NCBI RefSeq assembly: GCF_002419965.1
Contig: NZ_DIHC01000029.1
Location: forward strand, 1 to 64,000
Length of the DNA stretch: 64,000 bases
Reading direction: 5' to 3'
Source of the DNA: Pseudomonas sp. UBA5706
GTDB lineage: Bacteria > Pseudomonadota > Gammaproteobacteria > Pseudomonadales > Pseudomonadaceae
How positions within the stretch are numbered: position 1 is the stretch's first letter; each line of letters begins with the position of its first letter. Both the position numbers and the translations under genes were made by a program. This document shows, piece after piece, positions 52,106 to 60,274 of the stretch. Under the pieces are notes generated by a model that saw only the letters and a list, made by a program, of their open reading frames with translations, was not told the DNA's origin and did no database searches.

Positions 52106-54280
52106 CTACGTTCGAACCGGGCTTTCCGACCCATCCTTATTGACCAGGGTTGCCTTTCCAGGAACCGGTTGCTGCGCTTCCCCTTCATCCATAAACGGCG
52201 CCTGCCCGTTGTGAGGACTCATGATCAACTGTGGATAAGTCTGCGCGAACCTCACGTTGTCGGATTTATCCACAAGGCGCTTGAGCTTGTCATTGAAGGC
52301 ACGGCTCACCGCGTACTGCCCGCCCGACGATGTACGGAATTGAGCAGTGATCACTATCCCGTTCATGTCCATGCGATCGAGCCCGAAGACTTCCAGCGGC
52401 CCTTGCAGCTTGCTCGCCAGCAGGAAATCGTCACTGATCGCCTGCCCGGCTTCGCGGATCAGCGAAGTTGCCGCATCCACGTCCGAGTCGTAGGTGAACT
52501 GGAACGAGAAGAACGCATAGGCAAATTGCCGGGACTGGTTGGTCACCGCCTTGATCTGCCCGAACGGCACCGAATGCACGAAACCCTTACCGTCACGCAG
52601 ACGCAGCGTGCGAATGGTCAGGCTTTCCACCGTACCGGCATGGCCGGAATCGAGCACCACCCAATCGCCGATGGAAATCGTGTCCTCGATAATGATGAAC
52701 AGGCCGGTGATGACATCCTGTACCAACTGCTGCGAACCAAAACCGATGGCCAGGCCGACGACACCGGCACCCGCCAACAGCGGCGCTACATTGATCCCGA
52801 GATTGGCCATGGTGGTGATCGTACAAATCACCACCAAAACGATTTTCATCGCGTTGCGCAGCAGCGGCAGGATGGTCTTTACCCGAGTGCTGGGCTGGCG
52901 TGAGGAGCGATGGTTGGTCGGGGGTTTCAGAGCCTCCTGAATCGCGGTATCCATCACCACCCACAGCAGCCAGGTCACCAGGAAAATCATCCCGATGCTG
53001 CTCAGCGAATCGCTGATCACCTTGCCCAAGGCATTGCGCTGGGCAAACTCAAACATCGAAAAGCCCCAGATCCTGCCCAGCAACTCAATGAAACCCACCG
53101 CCAGCACGATGCGCAGCACCGCATGCAGCAGACTGAGCAGGCGCTCTTTGTAAACACTTGAGCTGTGAGCTTCGGCAGGTTTGAACATGTGCTGGAACAG
53201 GGTGCTGAGAAATACCGCCCCGATCAGCAGCACCGTCGTGAGAATGGCACAGCGCAGTGCCTCCTGGCTGTCCTCGCCTGCCCCGATCAGGTTGACGGCC
53301 GAGACCAGAATCATCAACAGAATCGGCAGATGCCACAGGCTCGAGAAAATCTTCAGCGTCTGCTGCACCGCCGGTCGCGCCAGCCGAGCGTCCAGCGGGC
53401 GATTGCGGATCAGGTGCGCCACCGGCCGACGCATGCGGATCACCACCATGCAGAACATGGTGGAGGCCATCAATCCGGTAAACACGGCGACACTGGTGGT
53501 CACATTGCCACCCAGTTGCCGGACGATCTGCGGGCTGGTAAGTGCATCACTCAAGGCCGCGAAAAATCCCACGATGAACAGCGGATGGGGCGCGTACTCA
53601 CGAATGATGCGAACCGCTGGCCGCTTGTGTCCGGAGTTGAACAGCATGACCAGTGACATCAGCACCGACGTAGAAAATATGCCGCTGCTGGTGGAGTACG
53701 CCAGGCACAGCGCTAATGCGCGGCCAACCGATGTCGGTATGAAATGACTGACATACAAGGTCAGGGGCAGACAGATCAAGGCCGGCACGGTGAATGGCAG
53801 CACATAATCCAGTACGCCCTGGATACGGCCGTACTTCTGGAACAGGTGATAGCCGGCCAAACGTTTGGCTACGAATCCCCCAATCCGGTTGAGGATCAGG
53901 AATGCGCCGATCCAGACGAACGAAAGAATCAGGAAATCTCCGGCGATGGCCCAAGGCGAGCGGGCGGAAGGTTTGTTGACCAAGGCGCCCAACTCGTCGG
54001 CCGCGCGATCGGCACGCAAGCGCCAGGAATCGAGCAAGTGACCGTTCAGATCCAGTTTGTCTTGCACGCTATCGATGCTGGAACTGATGGCGCCGAGCAA
54101 TCCTCCCTTGACCAGAATCTCCGGTTTGGCAGGCTCGGTGGCCGGTGGCGGATCAGCCGGTGCGCTTGATTGTGCGGTACTGGCCGCAGGCGCATCAGCC
54201 GCTTGGACGGTGAAGCTGCCGAAGCAGAGCATCACACACAGCAGCAGGACAGATTTGAAGTTCGACAAAACGCAGGTCAC
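52106..54280 (-). CDS. mechanosensitive channel, MscS family with large N-terminal membrane domain
   Basis: The 724-residue protein has a signal peptide, an alanine/proline-rich periplasmic stretch, about nine hydrophobic helices, then the MscS core: NLGINVAPLLAGAGVVGLAIGFGSQQLVQDVITG, followed by the beta domain WVVLDSGHAGTVESLTIRTLRLRD. It gates in response to membrane tension. The frame opens with GTG 54280, but the AAGGAG ribosome site overlaps that GTG. TTG 54268 (MSNFKSVLLLCV) with the site 11 bases upstream is the better start. Confidence 0.88.
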   Translation of the reverse strand: MTCVLSNFKSVLLLCVMLCFGSFTVQAADAPAASTAQSSAPADPPPATEPAKPEILVKGGLLGAISSSIDSVQDKLDLNGHLLDSWRLRADRAADELGALVNKPSARSPWAIAGDFLILSFVWIGAFLILNRIGGFVAKRLAGYHLFQKYGRIQGVLDYVLPFTVPALICLPLTLYVSHFIPTSVGRALALCLAYSTSSGIFSTSVLMSLVMLFNSGHKRPAVRIIREYAPHPLFIVGFFAALSDALTSPQIVRQLGGNVTTSVAVFTGLMASTMFCMVVIRMRRPVAHLIRNRPLDARLARPAVQQTLKIFSSLWHLPILLMILVSAVNLIGAGEDSQEALRCAILTTVLLIGAVFLSTLFQHMFKPAEAHSSSVYKERLLSLLHAVLRIVLAVGFIELLGRIWGFSMFEFAQRNALGKVISDSLSSIGMIFLVTWLLWVVMDTAIQEALKPPTNHRSSRQPSTRVKTILPLLRNAMKIVLVVICTITTMANLGINVAPLLAGAGVVGLAIGFGSQQLVQDVITGLFIIIEDTISIGDWVVLDSGHAGTVESLTIRTLRLRDGKGFVHSVPFGQIKAVTNQSRQFAYAFFSFQFTYDSDVDAATSLIREAGQAISDDFLLASKLQGPLEVFGLDRMDMNGIVITAQFRTSSGGQYAVSRAFNDKLKRLVDKSDNVRFAQTYPQLIMSPHNGQAPFMDEGEAQQPVPGKATLVNKDGSESPVRT

Positions 54281-54425
54281 TCCTTTCAGTCATGAGGGAC
54301 GGCGGAATCAAGGCCCAGAGAAACTGATCGATATTCGCCCCGCAAGTTCGCCTGTAAGGCAAAGCTGAATGCATATCGATGCGCCCCGACCGACGTACAC
54401 GGCTGTTTTTGGATGCCGCTTGACG

Positions 54426-54447
54426 CGGTAGAACGATCGTTCTACCG
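54426..54447. promoter_or_regulatory. perfect 22-bp palindromic TetR operator
   Basis: CGGTAGAACGA is followed directly by its exact complement TCGTTCTACCG, ending nine bases before the TetR start. Such a perfect dyad over the promoter is the standard autoregulatory TetR operator. Confidence 0.8.
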
Positions 54448-54455
54448 TAAGCGCC

Positions 54456-55025
54456 ATGAGCACACAAACCCACGATACCCGCGAAAAAATTCTCGCAACC
54501 GCCGAGCAACTGATCTATCAGAATGGGATTCATGCCACGGGTATGGACCTGTTGGTGAAGACTTCGGGCGTCGCCAGAAAAAGCATTTATCGCCACTTCG
54601 CGACCAAAGACGAAATCGCTGCCGCGGCGCTCAATGCCCGGGATGTGCGCTGGATGCAGTGGTTCAGGACCGAATCCAACAAGGCCGATACGCCTCACGC
54701 GCGCATCCTGAATATGTTCGCCGTGCTCAAGAGTTGGTTCGAATCAGAAGGCTTTCGCGGCTGTGTCTTCATCAATACAGCCGGGGAGGTTGGCGATCCG
54801 GATGACCCGATCCGGCTGATCGCCAAACGGCACAAACAGAAGTTGTTCGACTACACCGTTGAGCTGACCGAGCAACTGGACATCGAGCAACCGACAGCAC
54901 TGGCCAGACAGTTGCTGATTCTGATGGAAGGCGCGATCACCACCGCCCGCGTAATGGGCGACTACAGCGCCGCCGACAGCGCAAGGGACGTTGCACAGTT
55001 GTTGCTGCAACAGGCACCGCTTTAA
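54456..55025 (+). CDS. TetR-family repressor
   Basis: The 189-residue protein has the helix-turn-helix GMDLLVKTSGVARKSIYRHFATKDEIAAAAL in residues 28-60 and a helical ligand domain. It probably represses itself and the downstream DUF1348 gene through the adjacent palindrome. Ligand unknown. Only 57 bases separate it from the next gene. Confidence 0.9.
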   Translation: MSTQTHDTREKILATAEQLIYQNGIHATGMDLLVKTSGVARKSIYRHFATKDEIAAAALNARDVRWMQWFRTESNKADTPHARILNMFAVLKSWFESEGFRGCVFINTAGEVGDPDDPIRLIAKRHKQKLFDYTVELTEQLDIEQPTALARQLLILMEGAITTARVMGDYSAADSARDVAQLLLQQAPL

Positions 55026-55082
55026 AAGCCTGAGTTTCAAGAACGCTTTACTTAACGATCCAACTTCCTTGGAGGCTCCGCC

Positions 55083-55559
55083 ATGTCCAATGCTCAGACT
55101 CGCCCGCCACTGCCCCCCTTCACTCGCGAAACGGCCATCGAAAAGATCCGCCTGGCCGAAGATGGCTGGAACAGCCGAGACCCGGAAAAAGTATCCCTGG
55201 CCTATACCCTCGACACCCGATGGCGCAACCGCGCCGAGTTCGCCAGCAACCGCGAAGATGCCAAGGAATTTCTGACTCGCAAATGGAAAAAGGAACTCGA
55301 CTATCGCTTGATCAAAGAGCTGTGGGCCTTCACCGACAACCGCATTGCCGTGCGCTACGCCTACGAATGGCATGACAATTCAGGCAACTGGTTCCGCTCG
55401 TACGGCAACGAAAACTGGGAATTCACCGAAGACGGTCTGATGCACCGCCGATTCGCCTGCATCAACGACCTGCCGATCAAGGAATCGGAGCGCAAATTCC
55501 ACTGGCCGCTGGGGCGCCGTCCCGATGAGCATCCAGGTTTGTCTGAGCTGGGGCTCTAA
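55083..55559 (+). CDS. DUF1348/SnoaL-like (NTF2-fold) protein
   Basis: This 158-residue protein starts at ATG 55083 after a strong GGAGG. It has the DUF1348 pattern AEDGWNSRDPEKVSLAYTLDTRWRNRAEF, ending WPLGRRPDEHPGLSEL. The NTF2-like cone fold often binds small hydrophobic ligands or catalyses isomerisation. Cytoplasmic, no signal peptide. It is probably co-transcribed with the TetR gene. Confidence 0.85.
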   Translation: MSNAQTRPPLPPFTRETAIEKIRLAEDGWNSRDPEKVSLAYTLDTRWRNRAEFASNREDAKEFLTRKWKKELDYRLIKELWAFTDNRIAVRYAYEWHDNSGNWFRSYGNENWEFTEDGLMHRRFACINDLPIKESERKFHWPLGRRPDEHPGLSELGL

Positions 55560-55625
55560 ACACAGCCAATCGCTCACCTGGAACGCTGGGCGCTAGTCGC
55601 GAAATCGATGGCCGTTGTAGGTGTA

Positions 55626-56168
55626 TCAACGCACGGGCGGCGGACTGAAACGACCTTGCTCCAGAGAGCGCACATCGTTGCCCATCGCATCGCGTGCGTT
55701 CAGGTCTGCGCCCTTGGCGGCCAACGCATCAAGAATGTCCTTGCGCTGAAACAGCGCGGCATACATGGCCGCCGTCTGGCCTGAATGATTGCGTTCATCG
55801 GTGGCGCAGTCGGCGTTGAGCAACCGGCGCGCGATGCTGACTTCACCTTTGAAAATGGCGCCCATCAGCGCAGTGTTGCCACGCTTGTCCTGACTACACG
55901 CGTTGGCACCGGCTTGCAACAGTTGCTCCACGGCAGCCTGTTGGCCGTGATAGGCAGCGAGGATCAACGCGGTGTAGCCGTTTTCATCGCGGGTGTCCAA
56001 GTCATAGTGAGCATCGATAAAAGCGCCCAGCCGATCGGTGCTGCCCTCACGAGCAGCTTCGAAATACAACGCCTGGAGTTGCTGGCGGGTATCGGGAGCA
56101 GGCATGTCATCCGCCATGGCGGTTGAAGCCAACAGGGCTGACAGCATCCCAAGGATGAGATTTCGCAT
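55626..56168 (-). CDS. ankB: periplasmic ankyrin-repeat protein AnkB
   Basis: ATG 56168, seven bases after AAGGA, gives 180 residues with a signal peptide (MRNLILGMLSALLASTAMA). Four ankyrin repeats follow, e.g. ENGYTALILAAYHGQQAAVEQLLQAGA and KRGNTALMGAIFKGEVSIARRLL. P. aeruginosa AnkB is needed for full KatB activity and is co-expressed with it. Here it lies 57 bases downstream of katB, the same pairing. Confidence 0.9.
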   Translation of the reverse strand: MRNLILGMLSALLASTAMADDMPAPDTRQQLQALYFEAAREGSTDRLGAFIDAHYDLDTRDENGYTALILAAYHGQQAAVEQLLQAGANACSQDKRGNTALMGAIFKGEVSIARRLLNADCATDERNHSGQTAAMYAALFQRKDILDALAAKGADLNARDAMGNDVRSLEQGRFSPPPVR

Positions 56169-56225
56169 AGCCATTTCCTTGTAGAAGATCACCAGCCGTG
56201 GCTACACGGCCGGTGAGCGCAGGGA

Positions 56226-57752
56226 TCAATCCTGAAGGTTGGCGGCCAATTGCTTGACCTTGGCCAAATCACCTTTGGCGACTTTGGTCACGCCCGTCCC
56301 GTAGGCGGGGTCGGCTTTGTAGAGGTACGAAAGCATGATGTTCTTGCTTTCAGTATCCGTATCGGCCAAGGACTCACCAAAGCTGTTGATCAGGTCCTGC
56401 TGCTCCTTGGGCGAGTAGGAGCGGTACAGGTCACCGGCCTGCTTGAAGTTCTGCTCGCGCTGGATCTTCGCCTGCTGGGTCTTGCCACTCACGGCCATCT
56501 GGCTATAGCGCGCGTTGTCATCGGCCGGCCGCTGATTCAGGCGACTTGGCTCGTAATTCACGCTTCCGCTGGTGTGGCCGCTATTGAGCGCACCGTCCTG
56601 ATTACCATTGTTGACCGTCACCAGCGGCCGGTTAACAGGCAGGCTCAAGCCGTTGGCGCCCAGGCGATACATCTGCGTATCGGCGTAGGAGAACACCCGA
56701 CCTTGCAACAGCCTGTCCTCGGAAGGCTCGATGCCCGGCACGACGTTGGCAGGTGCCATGGCCACCTGTTCGGTTTCCTGGAAGAAGTTATCCACGTTCT
56801 TGTTCAGCACCATCTGGCCGATCTTCTGCTCCGGCACGTCAGGCCAGATCTTGGTAGCGTCCAGCGGATCGAAAGCGAACTTGGCCAGGTCTTCAGGCTT
56901 GAGCACCTGGATGTACAGGTCCCATTTGGGGTAGTCGCCCTTGTCGATGGCAGCGACCAGATCGTGAGTCATGTGGGCGTAGTCTTTGCCCTGAGTCTGC
57001 ACCACTTGGGCCGGGTCCAGGTTTTTCAGACCTTGCAGGCTCTTCCAGTGGAATTTCACGTAGTGCACTTCGCCCTTGGCGTTAACCAGCTTGTAAGCAT
57101 GCACGCCGTTGCCGTCCATGAAGCGATAGCCCGCCGGTGTGCCTTCGTTGGAGTACAGCTGCGTGAGGGTTCGCGTGGCTTCCGGAACGTGAGAGAAGAA
57201 ATCGAAACGCCGCGAGTCATTGTCCAGGTTGGTGCGCGGATCTGGTTTGAACGCGTGAACCATGTCCGGGAACTTGATCGCGTCACGAATGAAGAAAGTC
57301 GGGAAATTGTTCCCTACCAAATCCCAATTGCCGTCGGCGGTATAGAACTTGGTGGCGAAACCGCGAGGATCGCGCAGGGTTTCTGGAGAATGGTTACCGT
57401 GTACCACCGCAGAGAAACGCACGAAAACCGGCGTATGGGTGCCCGGGGTGAACACTTTTGCCTTGCTCAAATCGCTGATGTTGCTTGAGGCGACGAACTC
57501 ACCGTGTACGCCCGTGCCGCGAGCATGCACGACGCGCTCCGGGATTCGCTCACGGTCAAAGCGTTGAAGTTTCTGCAGCAACTGGACGTCTTGCAGCAGG
57601 ACCGGCCCATTGGCGCCAGCAGTCTGCGAATTCTGGTTATCACCCACCGCGGCACCATTGTCGCGAGTCAAGGTGTCAGCAAAGGCTGATGGCAACAACA
57701 TACTCAGGACCAATACGCTGACAGCGCGCCCGGATAAGGTTCTGTTTTTCAT
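56226..57752 (-). CDS. katB: periplasmic/exported catalase KatB
   Basis: ATG 57752 follows GAGGGA and gives 508 residues. A signal peptide (VLVLSMLLPSAFA) precedes the catalase domain: RVVHARGTGVHGEF (active His), FVRFSAVVHGNHSPETLRDPRGFATKFY and RVFSYADTQMYRLG (heme tyrosine). It breaks down hydrogen peroxide. The gene sits where katA would not be expected: between ssb and ankB instead of by the ferritin. A candidate OxyR site lies upstream. Confidence 0.94.
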   Translation of the reverse strand: MKNRTLSGRAVSVLVLSMLLPSAFADTLTRDNGAAVGDNQNSQTAGANGPVLLQDVQLLQKLQRFDRERIPERVVHARGTGVHGEFVASSNISDLSKAKVFTPGTHTPVFVRFSAVVHGNHSPETLRDPRGFATKFYTADGNWDLVGNNFPTFFIRDAIKFPDMVHAFKPDPRTNLDNDSRRFDFFSHVPEATRTLTQLYSNEGTPAGYRFMDGNGVHAYKLVNAKGEVHYVKFHWKSLQGLKNLDPAQVVQTQGKDYAHMTHDLVAAIDKGDYPKWDLYIQVLKPEDLAKFAFDPLDATKIWPDVPEQKIGQMVLNKNVDNFFQETEQVAMAPANVVPGIEPSEDRLLQGRVFSYADTQMYRLGANGLSLPVNRPLVTVNNGNQDGALNSGHTSGSVNYEPSRLNQRPADDNARYSQMAVSGKTQQAKIQREQNFKQAGDLYRSYSPKEQQDLINSFGESLADTDTESKNIMLSYLYKADPAYGTGVTKVAKGDLAKVKQLAANLQD

Positions 57753-57822
57753 GGTAAATCCCTCACGGTTCTTATGATATGAACAGGGCCGTAACCCTAG
57801 TGGCGACAAGCGCGAGCTCCCA

Positions 57823-57848
57823 ATTGGATGAGGCTATAGGTGCGATAG
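57823..57848. promoter_or_regulatory. candidate OxyR-binding site upstream of katB
   Basis: CTAT-N7-ATAG (57834-57848) matches the centre of the OxyR motif, and ATTG at 57823 fits three of four bases of the next half-site at the right spacing. The fourth element is poor. It lies 70-95 bases upstream of katB, suitable for activation. Confidence 0.45.
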
Positions 57849-58076
57849 AGGAATATTCGGGCCAGAACGAAACCGCGTGCGAAGCGGCGCACGGCAGGGC
57901 CTCCAGTGCCTGGCGTGCATCAGCAGGACGCTGTCCGGGCGGCGCACCGGGCACATCGCGGTGCGGCTTGCGACGAAGGAAACAGCTGTTTCAAGGCAGG
58001 CGCGAGCAAACTTCATCTAGCCACTAGGGTGAAGTCGCGGTTGTATCGAGGGATGGTTGCGTGAGGGTTTCCCAGG
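57849..58076. other. remainder of the katB-ssb intergenic region
   Basis: From the candidate OxyR site to the ssb terminator I see no gene or clear repeat. It is GC-rich and should contain the upstream part of the katB promoter. Confidence 0.4.
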
Positions 58077-58077
58077 T

Positions 58078-58108
58078 AAAAAAACGCAAACCCCCCGCAG
58101 CGCGGGGG
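58078..58108 (-). terminator. ssb intrinsic terminator
   Basis: CCCCCGC (58092-58098) and GCGGGGG (58102-58108) form a strong stem; in the leftward direction a T-run (A-run on the + strand, 58078-58084) follows. Confidence 0.85.
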
Positions 58109-58147
58109 TCTTGGAGACAGGCTTTACAACACCGCCTCAGCTATATC

Positions 58148-58681
58148 CTAGAACGGAATATCGTCATCGAAACTGTCGAAATCAGGCGCTGGCTGAGGAG
58201 CCTGCTGCGGAGCGGGACGCGACTCACGCTGCGGCTGAGATTGCGGCTGAGGAGCAGCCTGCGGACGTGACTGCTGCGGACGAGGCGCGGAGTTCTGATA
58301 ACCACCATTACCCTGACCTTGTTGAGCGTCGCCTTGTGGACGGCCACCCAGCAGCTGCATGGTGCCCTGCATGTCTACGACGATCTCAGTAGTGTAACGC
58401 TTGATACCGTCTTTTTCCCACTCACGGGTTTGCAGCTTGCCTTCGATGTAGACCTGCGAACCTTTACGCAGATACTCGCCAGCAATCTCGGCAACCTTGC
58501 CGAACATTGAAACGCGGTGCCATTCGGTCTTTTCGACTTTCTGACCGGTTTGCTTGTCGGTCCACTGTTCGCTTGTCGCCAGACTCAGGTTGGTCACAGC
58601 GTTACCGTTAGGCAAGTAGCGAACTTCGGGATCCTGGCCACACGTGCCGACCAATATGACTTTGTTAACCCCACGGGCCAT
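58148..58681 (-). CDS. ssb: single-stranded DNA-binding protein
   Basis: This 177-residue protein has the OB-fold start MARGVNKVILVGTCGQDPEVRYLPNG, a Gln/Pro/Arg-rich linker and the conserved acidic tail DFDSFDDDIPF that binds partner proteins. It coats single-stranded DNA in replication and repair. AGGAGA precedes the ATG. It follows the YajR-like gene by 9 bases, so both are in one unit. Confidence 0.97.
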   Translation of the reverse strand: MARGVNKVILVGTCGQDPEVRYLPNGNAVTNLSLATSEQWTDKQTGQKVEKTEWHRVSMFGKVAEIAGEYLRKGSQVYIEGKLQTREWEKDGIKRYTTEIVVDMQGTMQLLGGRPQGDAQQGQGNGGYQNSAPRPQQSRPQAAPQPQSQPQRESRPAPQQAPQPAPDFDSFDDDIPF

Positions 58682-58690
58682 AACGTTCTC

Positions 58691-60085
58691 CTAGGCTTCA
58701 CACGTTTCCGACGCTGGATTGACCACTTCGTCGAAAGACGCCCGATCCAACTGTTCTTTGTCAAATTTGATATAGATAGCCGCTTCATCGGCCACCACTA
58801 CTGCATCGGTTACTCCACGTACGGCCAACACGCGATCGGCAAGGCCTGTGTCGCGTTGAGCCTCGGGCGACAACGGCAAGCGAAGGCTGGTCACGTACGG
58901 AGGTTCGCGCATGGTAACAGCAAACGCCAACCAGAGGGCGGCCAGCCCGGCCCCTCCAAGGAAGACGACGCTCAGCCCGCCATGCTGAAACAGCCAACCT
59001 CCGAGGATGCCACCCGCCGCGGAGCCAAGGAACTGGCTGGTGGAATAGATCCCCATCGCCGTGCCTTTCCCTCCTGCCGGAGAGACCTTGCTGATCAGCG
59101 AAGGCAACGAGGCCTCCAGCAGATTGAACGCGGTAAAGAAGACCACTGTACCGATCACCAGCGCCCGAAGCGTGTTGCCGAACTCCCAGAAGAATAGCTC
59201 AGTGAGCATCAGCACCAGGACTGCACCCAACAATATCCGCTTCATCTGACGCTTTTTTTCGCCGTAAATGATGAAAGGGATCATTGCAAAGAAAGAGATC
59301 AGCAGCGCTGTCAGGTAGACCCACCAGTGCTGTTCCTTGGGCAAGCCGGCCTTTTCGACCAGCGCCAACGGCAATGCAACGAAACTGGACATCAGCATGG
59401 CGTGCAACGCGAAGATACCCAAATCCAGGCGCAACAAATCCGGATGACGAAGCGTCGCCCCCAGCGCCTGACGCGCGAGCCCCGATTCGCGGTGCTGAAG
59501 GGTCACCGTCGACTTGGGCACCACGAAAGCGACGATCCCGACGCCAATCAGCGCCATGGCGCCGGTAGCAAGGAATAGACCAGACAAGCCGAACGCGCTG
59601 GTAAGGATCGGACCGACCACCATGGCGATGGCGAACGACACACCGATGGTCATTCCGATCATCGCCATGGCTTTGGTACGGTGCTGCTCGCGAGTCAGGT
59701 CGGAAAGGAGCGCCATCACCGCTGCAGAAATCGCGCCGGCACCTTGAAGGATTCGACCGGCAATCACGCCCCAGATCGATGTCGACTGCGCGGCCAGTAC
59801 GCTGCCGAGTGCAAATACCACCAGGCCCAGATAAATGACCGGACGCCGGCCAACGCGATCGGAAATGATGCCAAAGGGGATCTGCAGCACGGCTTGGGTC
59901 AGGCCGTATGCGCCGATCGCCAGGCCAATAAGTGCCGGACTTGCACCAGCCAGCCCCATGCCGTAGGTCGCCAGAACCGGCAAAACCATGAACATGCCAA
60001 GCATACGGAACGCGAACACCAGTGCCAGACCGCCCGCCGCGCGGGTTTCGCTGCCACTCATGCGCTCGCTGTGAGAATCGTACAT
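58691..60085 (-). CDS. major facilitator transporter, YajR-like
   Basis: The 464-residue protein has twelve membrane helices, with the A-motif GIISDRVGRRPVIYLGL, and a cytosolic C-terminal ferredoxin-like domain (VRGVTDAVVVADEAAIYIKFD), as in YajR. It is probably a proton-driven efflux pump; the substrate is unknown. GAGG seven bases before ATG 60085. It is divergent from uvrA and upstream of ssb, the conserved Pseudomonas order. Confidence 0.9.
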   Translation of the reverse strand: MYDSHSERMSGSETRAAGGLALVFAFRMLGMFMVLPVLATYGMGLAGASPALIGLAIGAYGLTQAVLQIPFGIISDRVGRRPVIYLGLVVFALGSVLAAQSTSIWGVIAGRILQGAGAISAAVMALLSDLTREQHRTKAMAMIGMTIGVSFAIAMVVGPILTSAFGLSGLFLATGAMALIGVGIVAFVVPKSTVTLQHRESGLARQALGATLRHPDLLRLDLGIFALHAMLMSSFVALPLALVEKAGLPKEQHWWVYLTALLISFFAMIPFIIYGEKKRQMKRILLGAVLVLMLTELFFWEFGNTLRALVIGTVVFFTAFNLLEASLPSLISKVSPAGGKGTAMGIYSTSQFLGSAAGGILGGWLFQHGGLSVVFLGGAGLAALWLAFAVTMREPPYVTSLRLPLSPEAQRDTGLADRVLAVRGVTDAVVVADEAAIYIKFDKEQLDRASFDEVVNPASETCEA

Positions 60086-60274
60086 GGAAGAACCTCATGT
60101 GAACCGGCGGCGATTCTACCAGTCCCATCGATGTACAGCACATACGACGCTTTGCCGCGCATCGCGGGAAATTTGTTTTTTCGCAGATAGGGCTTGGCGC
60201 TTTTCAATAGTGTGCATCCATCCAGTATTTGGCCGTATACTCCTGCGTTTTGACGCCCGCCGTGCGAGGCCACC

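Noticed and set aside
60086..60274. LexA box upstream of uvrA
   Set aside because: No CTGT-N8-ACAG dyad found in the divergent region.
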